64,000 nucleotides of DNA from Microscilla marina ATCC 23134 (lineage in GTDB: Bacteria; Bacteroidota; Bacteroidia; Cytophagales; Microscillaceae), in NCBI RefSeq assembly GCF_000169175.1, contig NZ_AAWS01000038.1, positions 30,006-94,005 of the forward strand, written 5' to 3'. Position numbers and translations under genes: made by a program. The notes beneath the pieces were generated by a model. That model made no database searches and had not been told where the DNA came from. It saw only the letters and a program-made list of their open reading frames with translations. How positions within the stretch are numbered: the first letter of the stretch is position 1; the number at the start of each line of letters is the position of its first letter. Of the stretch, positions 27,931 through 35,952 are shown one piece after another.

Positions 27931-29472
27931 TCAAACCTTAACTCCTACCACCAACACATCATCTGTTTGGTAGTTGTCCTTTTGCCAGGCTCTGAGCTCT
28001 TGTTTGAGCAATTGTTTTTGTTCGGTCAGCGGCAACGAACTTATGCTGAGCAATAATTCCCTAAAACGCCTTTTCATATATTTTTTATCGTTTCCACCAC
28101 CAAACTGGTCTTGAAACCCATCAGAAAAAATATAAAATACATCGCCTGGCTGAGTAGCAATGTAAGTATTCTCAAAACTCTTACCATATTTGTATTGCCC
28201 ACTGCCAATAGGAAACTTAGATCCTGATACTTGATGCATGAGGCCGTTTCTTACGTACCAGAGCGGGTTTTTTGCGCCCGAAAAGACCAGTGTATGGTCA
28301 TCTTGGTCGAGCATCATGAGCGACATGTCCATACCATCGTTTAGGCTGGTATTGCTGGTAAGGGCATGTACAATTTTTTTGTCGAGAGCAGTGAGTATTT
28401 TGGCAGGGTCGGTCAGGTGGTGCAGTAGTACAATCTCATCTATAAATACCTTGCCCATTACCGTCATAAAAGCCCCCGGCACCCCATGCCCAGTGCAGTC
28501 AATAGCTGCGATAAGAATTTTTTCGTTTTCAAACCCTTGAAAAACCCTTTGTATACCGTCAAAGGTGCTTATTTCTTGATATATAGGCTTGGCTTCTGTT
28601 TGGGTAAACCAAAAAAAATCACCGCTCACAATATCTTTAGGTTGGTTAAGGACAAACGACTCAGGGAGCACTTGCCGCAAACCTTTAGAAGAAGCGTGCA
28701 AAGCCTTTTGAATGTTTTTGGCATAGGTGATTCCCCCCATCATAGCCACCCGTTTCTGTTCTATTTCAATGGTTTGACGTTGCAGTTCATCATTAATGCT
28801 TAATATCTCTTCGTTTTGTTGTTCTATCTCAAAGTGGCGCTCCGACAAACCGTGTTTTTGTTGTGCCAGTTGTTGGTTCATAGACTTGGTGTGGCGGTCA
28901 CTTTTGATAAAAAACTTGAATAGAAAAAAAGTGATAGAAGCAATCATGCCAATATTAACAGTGAGTAATATTAGTTGTACCTGAGCAGCTTTGAGGGGAG
29001 CAGGAGTAAACTCAACCAAGTAGCCGTCAGCTATTGTTGAGCCTACCAATAATACAATAAACAATACCAGCCAACCATTGCCCTCTTTAGCTTTGGAGAA
29101 AGTAAGTAGTGCAATAAGGGTAAGCACCGACCAAAGCATGACTACTCCAGTGGCGTTGAATCCACCCAACAGCCATTGAAACAAAAAAGGCAATAACAAA
29201 CTAAATAGTACCTGTATAGAACGACACCGTACAAAGTTTTCGCGTTGTAGTAAGTACTGTAGGTTAACAAGGCTTAATGCAATATACCCAAAGGGAATGA
29301 TAGAAATCAGGTAAAAACCAAATAAAAGGCATAATATACCCCACATCAAGCCTCCAGTGTTCATCATCAATAAAAAAAAGAAATAGGCTTTTTTAAAGTC
29401 TGCGGGGTATTGGGTAAGAAAAGACGCATTGTTGATTTGCTGGCGTATAAACTGGATAGAAAGCAACGGCAT
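27931..29472 (-). CDS. SpoIIE (PP2C) phosphatase with multi-helix membrane sensor
   Basis: 513 residues. About six membrane helices (25-190) homologous to the sensor of the neighbouring histidine kinase, then a coiled coil (200-260) and a PP2C domain (about 270-513) with VSGDFFWF, DCTGHGVPGAFMT, NDGMDMSL, FSDGFQDQFGG and QTDDVLVVG. The acidic metal ligands are present. Acts at the inner membrane on a phospho-serine/threonine protein, by analogy with RsbU, SiaA and SpoIIE. There is no periplasmic propeller, so it probably senses a membrane or cytoplasmic cue rather than the ligand type read by the 10-20 kb array. Confidence 0.92.
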   Translation of the reverse strand: MPLLSIQFIRQQINNASFLTQYPADFKKAYFFFLLMMNTGGLMWGILCLLFGFYLISIIPFGYIALSLVNLQYLLQRENFVRCRSIQVLFSLLLPFLFQWLLGGFNATGVVMLWSVLTLIALLTFSKAKEGNGWLVLFIVLLVGSTIADGYLVEFTPAPLKAAQVQLILLTVNIGMIASITFFLFKFFIKSDRHTKSMNQQLAQQKHGLSERHFEIEQQNEEILSINDELQRQTIEIEQKRVAMMGGITYAKNIQKALHASSKGLRQVLPESFVLNQPKDIVSGDFFWFTQTEAKPIYQEISTFDGIQRVFQGFENEKILIAAIDCTGHGVPGAFMTVMGKVFIDEIVLLHHLTDPAKILTALDKKIVHALTSNTSLNDGMDMSLMMLDQDDHTLVFSGAKNPLWYVRNGLMHQVSGSKFPIGSGQYKYGKSFENTYIATQPGDVFYIFSDGFQDQFGGGNDKKYMKRRFRELLLSISSLPLTEQKQLLKQELRAWQKDNYQTDDVLVVGVKV

Positions 29473-29558
29473 GACAATGGTTTTTTATAAAAATAGGTTG
29501 ATTTCTATATTGTCACGCAAATATCGTGGAAAAGACAAAGTGAGAGAAGAAGAAAGTT

Positions 29559-29615
29559 AAAAAAAAAAGATTAGCCCCTCTTTTTTCTTGGTACATTAGG
29601 TAAAAAGCAGGGGCT
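29559..29615 (-). terminator. Terminator of the DUF423 gene
   Basis: On the minus strand AGCCCCTGCTTTTT pairs with AAAAAGAGGGGCT and is followed by a run of ten or so T. It lies 25 bp past the stop codon at 29640. Confidence 0.8.
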
Positions 29616-29639
29616 GGTAGCATGCTACTGAGCGTTGGT

Positions 29640-30014
29640 TTATTTAGCGTTCCAAACTGCTAAAAACAAAAATATCCAGCCAACAATAAAGGCAGTGCCA
29701 CCCAATGGAGTAATAGCGCCCAACCAACGAATGCCCGTAAGCGAGAGCACATACAGGGTACCTGAAAAAATAACCGTACCTATGATAAATGAATATCCCG
29801 CATAGGTTAAATATTTGTGGGGCATTTGCAAAATAAGTATGCCTACTATACAAAGTGCCACTGCGTGAAAAAATTGGTAACGTACTCCAGTTTCAAATAC
29901 TTCTGTATAGTTGTTTTGTTCTAATACTTTTTTTAAAGCGTGTGCACCAAAAGCACCTATTGCTACCGAAAGCCCGCCAAGTAAGGCGCCAGCCATTAAA
30001 AAAAACTTATGCAT
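29640..30014 (-). CDS. DUF423 family small inner-membrane protein
   Basis: 124 residues with four hydrophobic helices. GALLGGLSVAIGAFGAHALKK near the N-terminus and FETGVRYQFFHAVAL (about 40-54) are the family signature of DUF423 (YgdD-like) proteins, found widely in bacteria and of unknown function. Length is normal for the family. It is monocistronic with its own strong terminator. Confidence 0.92.
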   Translation of the reverse strand: MHKFFLMAGALLGGLSVAIGAFGAHALKKVLEQNNYTEVFETGVRYQFFHAVALCIVGILILQMPHKYLTYAGYSFIIGTVIFSGTLYVLSLTGIRWLGAITPLGGTAFIVGWIFLFLAVWNAK

Positions 30015-30226
30015 AAATATTATTTTAAATCAGCAAAACAATTCAAGACTAATCATTGATTATGAGCAAAGTTATTATAAATTTTGAGAGCTTGACGAAG
30101 TTTTTTCAAATTGAATTTTAATAGCGCGACAGACCATAAGTTTTAGGTTATATGATAGGGGTATTTTTATTTAAAATGCTTTTATATCACTTACTATTTG
30201 TAGCGCGCCACTTGTTGCACACAAAT

Positions 30227-31402
30227 ATGATATTACAACAAACCCACAAAGCTTTATATGCTGCGTTCGATGTGTACCCCTCGGCAAAAGGAGCAGCCAC
30301 CCATATTTACCATAGTGCCCAAACCCTGTTTGACTGGAAGGGGGGAGGGTGGTTGTCGGTGGTAGGCAATGAAAAACTGATGGACTACCAGCAAGAAGGC
30401 AATGTAGAAATTACCCGGTTTTCGGAGCAAATACCCAACTACCTGGTAAGAAGCCAAGCCTATAGCCAATACCTGTACGATTTGCTGGAAACACAGCCTC
30501 GGTTGGAAATATGCCATTTTAGAGACCACTGGAGTGGAGTGCCTGTACTGATGCACAAACAGCACCAAAACCGGAGCTACCAAACAGTGTATGAGGTCAA
30601 TGGCTTGCCTTCTATAGAGTTGCCCTACCGTTATCCAGCTTTGTCGGCGCGCACATTAGAAAAAATCAAAAACCTGGAACAACTGTGTTACCAGCAAGCT
30701 GACTTTGTCATTACTCCCTCTGAGGTGATCAAAAATAATTTGATAAACCTGGGGGTAGCCCCCAAAAAAATTACGGTGATTACCAATGGAGCTGAAGTTC
30801 CCAACATCTTTGGCAAACCAGTTCATCCCCCCAAGGGTAGGTATGTCATTTATTTTGGTGCTCTGCAGCCATGGCAAGGGTTTGATGTATTGCTCAAAGC
30901 GATGGCATACCTTGCCGATTACGACGACTTGAGTTTGGTAGTGTGTGCGTCGACCAAACAAAAAAAAGCCCGGTTTTACCATAAAGTCATAGAAAAGCTA
31001 GGGCTTACCAACCGCGTAATATGGCAGTATCAGTTGCCTAAGCGTACATTGTATGACTGGGTACACGGGGCAGTGTTTTCTTTGGCACCGCTCAAAGAGT
31101 GCTCGCGAAACCTGGAGCAAGGTTGTTGCCCTTTAAAAATACTGGAGTCTATGGCAGTGGGTACTCCAGTGGTGGCTTCTGACCTTCCGGTAGTGAAAGA
31201 GATCATCTCTGATGCATCACTGGGCAAGTTGGTGCGTGCAGACCGTCCCGCTGAACTGGCCAGAGCTATGCGCATTTTGCTCGATTACCCCCATCTGCGC
31301 CAACAAATGAGCGAGGCAGGCAAGGCACACATCGAGGCACATTTTACCTGGCAACAAAAACGCGAGGAACTAAGCACATTTTATTCACGTATAGTGGTGT
31401 AA
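30227..31402 (+). CDS. Glycosyltransferase, GT4 family
   Basis: 391 residues from the chosen ATG. The GT-B fold is visible: N-terminal AAFDVYPSAKGAATHI (donor/acceptor loop), VITPSEVIKNNLINLGV, then GALQPWQGFDVLLKAM, and the acceptor E-x7-E-like motif near CPLKILESMAVGTPVVASDLP. It transfers a sugar from a nucleotide donor, probably to a lipid- or polysaccharide-linked acceptor at the inner face of the membrane. The donor is not predictable. An in-frame ATG at 30152 would add 25 hydrophobic residues. I prefer 30227 because GT4 proteins normally start a few residues before this motif. The next gene begins within 60 bp and may be co-transcribed. Confidence 0.88.
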   Translation: MILQQTHKALYAAFDVYPSAKGAATHIYHSAQTLFDWKGGGWLSVVGNEKLMDYQQEGNVEITRFSEQIPNYLVRSQAYSQYLYDLLETQPRLEICHFRDHWSGVPVLMHKQHQNRSYQTVYEVNGLPSIELPYRYPALSARTLEKIKNLEQLCYQQADFVITPSEVIKNNLINLGVAPKKITVITNGAEVPNIFGKPVHPPKGRYVIYFGALQPWQGFDVLLKAMAYLADYDDLSLVVCASTKQKKARFYHKVIEKLGLTNRVIWQYQLPKRTLYDWVHGAVFSLAPLKECSRNLEQGCCPLKILESMAVGTPVVASDLPVVKEIISDASLGKLVRADRPAELARAMRILLDYPHLRQQMSEAGKAHIEAHFTWQQKREELSTFYSRIVV

Positions 31403-31459
31403 TCTTTGACAGGCTCAAATAGTGTTAGTAAAGAAGAAGTACTGAGGATTGATTTAGAT

Positions 31460-32593
31460 ATGGATGCACAAGTTTTGAATACAATGATTGCCTACCAGGC
31501 AATTGCCCGCACCGAAAAAATATATAAACAGCTCAGCCACGAGCAACGGCAAATTATTGATGATCAAATCATTGAAGGGAGTCATACCCCTGGCGAATGG
31601 ATTAATTTGATCGCGAAAATTGTGCAGTACGATGCTATGGCAGATGAAGCCCGCCAGTTTAAAATAGATCGCCCCATTCCCTCGCGCGATGCTTTGCTGA
31701 TGATTGGTGGGGTAGTAGCAGGGGTGTTTTTGTTGGCTTTTCAGGTGTGGGCTTGGGTGGCAATGGTGTTGCCCTTGTATTGGTTGTTGGTTTTTGCGTA
31801 TTTTTTATTGCCTGTGGGTAAAAAAGTTTTAAGAAAAGAAGCGAAACAGAGAGCCATGGCAAGAAAATACGCCCACCTCTTGTTTGATTACTCTGATTTG
31901 CCCAATCACTTTCGTAAATTTATCTTGCCTTTGATTCGTGAACTGGCAACTATGATGAACAGCAACGACAAGCTGGAACTACACGTAAACCTGGGACCCA
32001 AAAAACAGGCAATCCACCGCACCGAACGCGAAGATGAGCCCTCTAACGAAGCGTATGATGCCCCTGAAAGCTATGTATACGAAAACTCAGAGTTTTACAA
32101 TTACCCTTTGATGAATATTCGCGCCAGGCTCAAGGATGGCAGCTATTTGAATTTCAATATCGAAGACATGATTCGCAATCGCCGTTATATAAGAAGGGTG
32201 TTTGTAGAAGATGACCAAAACGAAGAAATATGGAAAGGTACTATGCGTATCTCTTACCATTTGCAGGTATTGTTGCGTAAAAGCCTTTATGACCTTGCTT
32301 CTAAACATGCCCATAAGTCAAGTAACTTTATGGTAGACGATGTAGATAAAACCGTACTTGATCTGAGAGCCCGTGACAATGCGTTTTTATTATCTTATGT
32401 AGATGGAGGCGATACCCACATACTGAATATACAAGCAAGTACTGTAACCAAACTTCAACGTTATTATTATTTTGGCGATTTTGAAGTAGACCAGGAGTTG
32501 TATTACATTCCAGACATAGATTTTTTAAAGCGGCTGTTACGTATCATCAAGCATCAGGTAAAACCAATAAAAAATGTTGCTGACAACACATAG
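31460..32593 (+). CDS. Membrane protein of unknown function, paralogue of the next gene (A)
   Basis: 377 residues, not recognised. An N-terminal helical segment (YQAIARTEKIYKQLSHEQRQ ... EWINLIAKIVQYDAMADEAR) is followed by a hairpin of two membrane helices (about 80-125) and a cytoplasmic C-terminal domain of about 250 residues with SEFYNYPLMNIRARLKDGSY. The next gene repeats this plan with recognisable similarity in both the N-terminal helices and the SEFY-containing domain. I chose the ATG at 31460. A TTG at 31406 would add 18 residues. Translation probably follows from the glycosyltransferase 57 bp upstream. Confidence 0.68.
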   Translation: MDAQVLNTMIAYQAIARTEKIYKQLSHEQRQIIDDQIIEGSHTPGEWINLIAKIVQYDAMADEARQFKIDRPIPSRDALLMIGGVVAGVFLLAFQVWAWVAMVLPLYWLLVFAYFLLPVGKKVLRKEAKQRAMARKYAHLLFDYSDLPNHFRKFILPLIRELATMMNSNDKLELHVNLGPKKQAIHRTEREDEPSNEAYDAPESYVYENSEFYNYPLMNIRARLKDGSYLNFNIEDMIRNRRYIRRVFVEDDQNEEIWKGTMRISYHLQVLLRKSLYDLASKHAHKSSNFMVDDVDKTVLDLRARDNAFLLSYVDGGDTHILNIQASTVTKLQRYYYFGDFEVDQELYYIPDIDFLKRLLRIIKHQVKPIKNVADNT

Positions 32594-32642
32594 GTACCTA
32601 ACGAGCCATATTATATGAGCTAATCAAAAACTTAAGCATAAA

Positions 32643-33686
32643 ATGATGTCTTCTTCTTTACCCTCTACCGATTTACAGGCCAAGTATGACCTGATTGAGA
32701 AACTACACGAACAATACACTAGTTTGCCAGACCAGGTGCAGAGCGCTATTAGCCAAGAATTACTCACAGGTAAAAAAAACAGCAAAGAATGGCTTAGCAT
32801 AGTACAGCAAATGATTGCTTACAAATATGAAGTACGTCAGGCAAAGAGCAACTGTTTCTTAGAGAAACCCAAATCAGCCAAACAATTGATCAGGAATGCT
32901 TTTTGGCAGGCAGTATTGGTCATTTCTATTCTTTGGGCAATTGTAGAGCGTTCAGGACTTTATTCGCTTTCCTGGTCTTTGTTTGCCTATGTTGGGGTTA
33001 TATTTCTGGCAGGAGTAGCATACGCCTTGGTAAAGAAGGTGCAAAAAAAGGAAGTACTCAGAGAAGCCAGGGTACGTATGATTGCGTATGAAAAGTATGC
33101 CCCTTTGCTCAAACAAATACGGGCTGCTGAGGCAAAAATTGCTGCTACCTATGAAAAATTCCTTCACCCCACGCTTGTCCTGCTCAAAGAAGAATTTCCC
33201 TCGCAACACTTGCTGAGCCTACACTTTGATACTGTTCATTGGAAACTGAGCCAGTACAAAGTAGACCAACCTGACCCCCGAGCGCCAAGACATGTGATGA
33301 GTAGTGAGTTTTACGAAATGCCTGTATTTGAGGCAATGGGTAAGCTTGCTGATGGAGCCGTCATGCAATTGCAGGTACTGAGAATAGTGCGTGTGCGTAA
33401 TATTCGCAAGGTGAATCCGCGCGGCAAAATAAAATATAAAACCAAAACCAAGTATAAGTTGTTGTACAAAGTACAGTTAGGCTTGCCAACTCAAGCTTAT
33501 CAATTGGTGTCTCATAGTATAGAAGCACCTGCCGAAAACATTAAGGTTAAGTTTGCCTCGAGTGAAAAACGGCATACATTCAAAGTACAACAAGTAGAGG
33601 TACGCTCCAGTAACAATCCTTTGCCACAACACAAAGTGTTTATAGAACTGTTAGGGTTGGTATACCGTCAGGTAAAATCGGTTTAA
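32643..33686 (+). CDS. Membrane protein of unknown function, paralogue of the previous gene (B)
   Basis: 347 residues, not recognised. Same architecture as its upstream neighbour: N-terminal helices (KYDLIEKLHEQYTSLPDQVQ ... EWLSIVQQMIAYKYEVRQAK), two membrane helices (about 85-130), a basic linker (KKVQKKEVLREARVRM) and a C-terminal domain with SEFYEMPVFEAMGKLADGAV and a very basic strand pair (RNIRKVNPRGKIKYKTKTKYK). The tandem arrangement and shared motifs show an old duplication. The C-terminal domain faces the cytoplasm by the charge distribution. The two products may form a heteromer. Confidence 0.68.
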   Translation: MMSSSLPSTDLQAKYDLIEKLHEQYTSLPDQVQSAISQELLTGKKNSKEWLSIVQQMIAYKYEVRQAKSNCFLEKPKSAKQLIRNAFWQAVLVISILWAIVERSGLYSLSWSLFAYVGVIFLAGVAYALVKKVQKKEVLREARVRMIAYEKYAPLLKQIRAAEAKIAATYEKFLHPTLVLLKEEFPSQHLLSLHFDTVHWKLSQYKVDQPDPRAPRHVMSSEFYEMPVFEAMGKLADGAVMQLQVLRIVRVRNIRKVNPRGKIKYKTKTKYKLLYKVQLGLPTQAYQLVSHSIEAPAENIKVKFASSEKRHTFKVQQVEVRSSNNPLPQHKVFIELLGLVYRQVKSV

Positions 33687-34042
33687 TCTGTTTTTTGTAG
33701 CGCTAAGTTGTTTTCTTTGGCTGTTAGTACTATTACCCATTAGAAATATAGGGAAGAATAAAGACTTAAAACAAGGAAAAAAAAGGTGTGAGAAATAACA
33801 TAAATTTAAAAATAATTTTCTCCTTGATTATGAGTTAGTTAGCAGTTTTTAAGTACTTTAGTTCAAGTCAGACTTCGAATTATGCAAAACTTTGTGCCTG
33901 CATTTGACGTAATAAAAACGCGTGTTTTAATGATATAAACACACCGCTATACTACATCAATTAAAAATTAAATTGTTTTCGACCTTAACTTATTAAACAG
34001 CGTATTCTTATGCTTCAGTACACCAAATTTATTCTACATAAA
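33687..34042. other. Intergenic stretch
   Basis: AT-rich spacer without a visible RNA gene, hairpin or coding frame. It presumably holds the promoter of the small gene that follows. Confidence 0.35.
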
Positions 34043-34225
34043 ATGAGCTTTGATCAAATATTATTTGAAAAAGAGCTTAAAAAAGCCATTGGGTTAATGA
34101 CTAGTGAAGAATGTTTAGAGCTGAAAGCCTGGTGCATCACTCAATTTGGCGACAAATTTCAAGACACTATTTCTTTGGTATTTGCCAAAGATGAACAACA
34201 GTTGGACACACAACTGGTAAACTAA
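34043..34225 (+). CDS. Small acidic cytosolic protein, unknown
   Basis: 60 residues from the ATG at 34043 (MSFDQILFEKELKKAIGLMT). A longer version starts at 34010. Predicted mostly helical and soluble, with one Cys (AWCITQFG). No family is recognised. Support for its being real is the clean ATG start, a normal codon pattern and a strong hairpin directly after the stop. Confidence 0.5.
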   Translation: MSFDQILFEKELKKAIGLMTSEECLELKAWCITQFGDKFQDTISLVFAKDEQQLDTQLVN

Positions 34226-34229
34226 TAAA

Positions 34230-34269
34230 GACAAAGCCGGGGACTACCTAAAAAGTACCTGGCTTTGTC
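34230..34269 (+). terminator. Hairpin after the small gene
   Basis: GACAAAGCC pairs with GGCTTTGTC, extended inside by a GGGACT/AGTACC pairing. The stem is strong but the T tract is poor. Confidence 0.6.
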
Positions 34270-34642
34270 CGTTAACATTCCTGCTGTTTTTTTCTTACAC
34301 TTTACTTTTGCACACGATCAGTTTTTTTAGCCATCTTCTGGTGGTGTAATGTATTGTTACTTCTTTGTTTACCTTTTTTGCCTGTTTTTTGGGTAAAGCC
34401 TCTCAAATAATAGTGCAGTGTTCAAATTTAGCTATTTTCATGCCTATTTGCTAATCTCCTGTTTCATAGCATTTTATACAGATGATCACGTGCCTTTCTT
34501 TCTTTAGAAAATACAAATCTTAGTTTTTACCAAATAACTTACACTGTTTACCTAAGTTTTAGTGCTCTTACTCTATGTCTGGCGTTTTTTTTGCCTGTTT
34601 GTAACCCAACAAACTACACATAATGGCAAATTCTTTAATTTG
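34270..34642. other. Intergenic stretch upstream of the TPR gene
   Basis: About 370 bp of AT-rich sequence with no gene-like frame. The in-frame ATG at 34562 is unlikely to be used because the signal peptide starts at 34643. Confidence 0.35.
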
Positions 34643-35869
34643 ATGAAAAAGATAATATTCATACTTACTATAATTACACTAAGTATAGCACAATTAAGCG
34701 CCCAAGATAAAGCAAAAATTGATAGTCTGCTCCAAAAGTTACCAACTGTAAAAGATTCAACAGAGGTGGACGTTTTGAATGGTTTGGCACATGAGTACCT
34801 GCTCTTTAAAGACAAAGAAAAAGACAAACAGGCAGAGGATTATATTACTCGCTTGTTGAGTATTTCCCGAAAGCTGAGTTATGCAGAAGGTTTGGCGGTA
34901 GGTTTGAGAAACCTGAGCGTGATTAACATGCGTCATGGTGAATACCGCAAAGCATTGCGTGATTTATTTCAGGCATTGGCTATGGTAGAAGACACCGGCA
35001 AAGAGGTTGACCAGGCAGTATGTTTTCGATTGATTGGAGACTGTTATGAGCAAAAAGAAAACTTTGGTCAAGCCATTGACTACTACATCAAGTCTTACCA
35101 ACTATACGCCAAGCTCGACATGGAACGCAAAACCATTGACCTGGTAAACGACTTGGCAAGCTTGTACCAAAAGGAAAACCAAAACGAGCAAGCCATTACA
35201 TTTGCCAACCATGGGTTGATGCTGGCTCAAAAATATAATCAAAAGGAAGACGTTAAAGAATCTTACCATATATTGGCAAAGGTACACAAAACCACCAAAG
35301 AGTTTGACCTTGCCTATGAGTATCAAGAAAAGTACGCCAACATTAAAGATAGTATAGCCAAAGAACAAAGTCTTGCCGAGTTGGCAAAGTTAGAGGCAAA
35401 CCATAAGGCACAAGAGCAACAACGTGTAGCCAAGAAAAAACAAGAGCAACGCAATAACCTTCAATACCTGGGTATTTCAGCGTTTTTTATCTTACTTTTT
35501 GGTGGGTTATTTTTCGTAGGTGATGTGGCCATACCGCCTCACATGATGCGTAAAATGATTTTTATCGCCTTATTTCTTACATTCCAGTTCTTGTTATTAT
35601 TACTCAACCCTATTTTGCAGGAATACGCCGGAGGAGTGGCCTTGTTTCGACTGTTGATTAATGGATGTTTTGCCTTGGGATTTGTGTTTTTGATCAGGTA
35701 CCTTGAAACGCGTATCAATATGCGTTTAGAGAAACGTATCCGTCGCCGCATAAAAAAAAGGGTACAAAAAAAGTTGAGTAAGCAAGAGATTGACGCAGCA
35801 AAGAAGGAAAAATCAGAAATGAAAAAATCATCGAAAAAAGGTATGCAAAGCAATATGGCTACTTCTTAG
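34643..35869 (+). CDS. Secreted/membrane TPR protein
   Basis: 408 residues from the ATG at 34643, which begins a clean signal peptide (MKKIIFILTIITLSIAQLSAQ). Residues about 40-250 are TPR helices (SYAEGLAVGLRNLSVINMRH, QAVCFRLIGDCYEQKENFGQ, DLVNDLASLYQKENQNEQ). A coiled coil (KLEANHKAQEQQRVAKKKQE) follows, then three or so membrane helices (about 270-355) and a very basic C-terminal tail of about 50 residues (RRRIKKRVQKK). The layout, periplasmic TPR then membrane then cytoplasmic tail, resembles the sensor half of Bacteroidota TPR histidine kinases without the kinase. The basic tail could bind nucleic acid or acidic lipids. Function unknown. Confidence 0.75.
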   Translation: MKKIIFILTIITLSIAQLSAQDKAKIDSLLQKLPTVKDSTEVDVLNGLAHEYLLFKDKEKDKQAEDYITRLLSISRKLSYAEGLAVGLRNLSVINMRHGEYRKALRDLFQALAMVEDTGKEVDQAVCFRLIGDCYEQKENFGQAIDYYIKSYQLYAKLDMERKTIDLVNDLASLYQKENQNEQAITFANHGLMLAQKYNQKEDVKESYHILAKVHKTTKEFDLAYEYQEKYANIKDSIAKEQSLAELAKLEANHKAQEQQRVAKKKQEQRNNLQYLGISAFFILLFGGLFFVGDVAIPPHMMRKMIFIALFLTFQFLLLLLNPILQEYAGGVALFRLLINGCFALGFVFLIRYLETRINMRLEKRIRRRIKKRVQKKLSKQEIDAAKKEKSEMKKSSKKGMQSNMATS

Positions 35870-35894
35870 TAAAAGATAAGATGATTCCCTGATA

Positions 35895-35942
35895 AAAAAA
35901 AGCGCTACAGCAAGGTGAAGAGCCCTGAGGTAGCGCTTTTTT
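35895..35942. terminator. Bidirectional terminator
   Basis: AAAAAAGCGCTAC pairs with GTAGCGCTTTTTT, with A and T runs on the two flanks, between the convergent TPR and DUF445 genes. Confidence 0.85.
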
Positions 35943-35952
35943 ATAGATTCAA

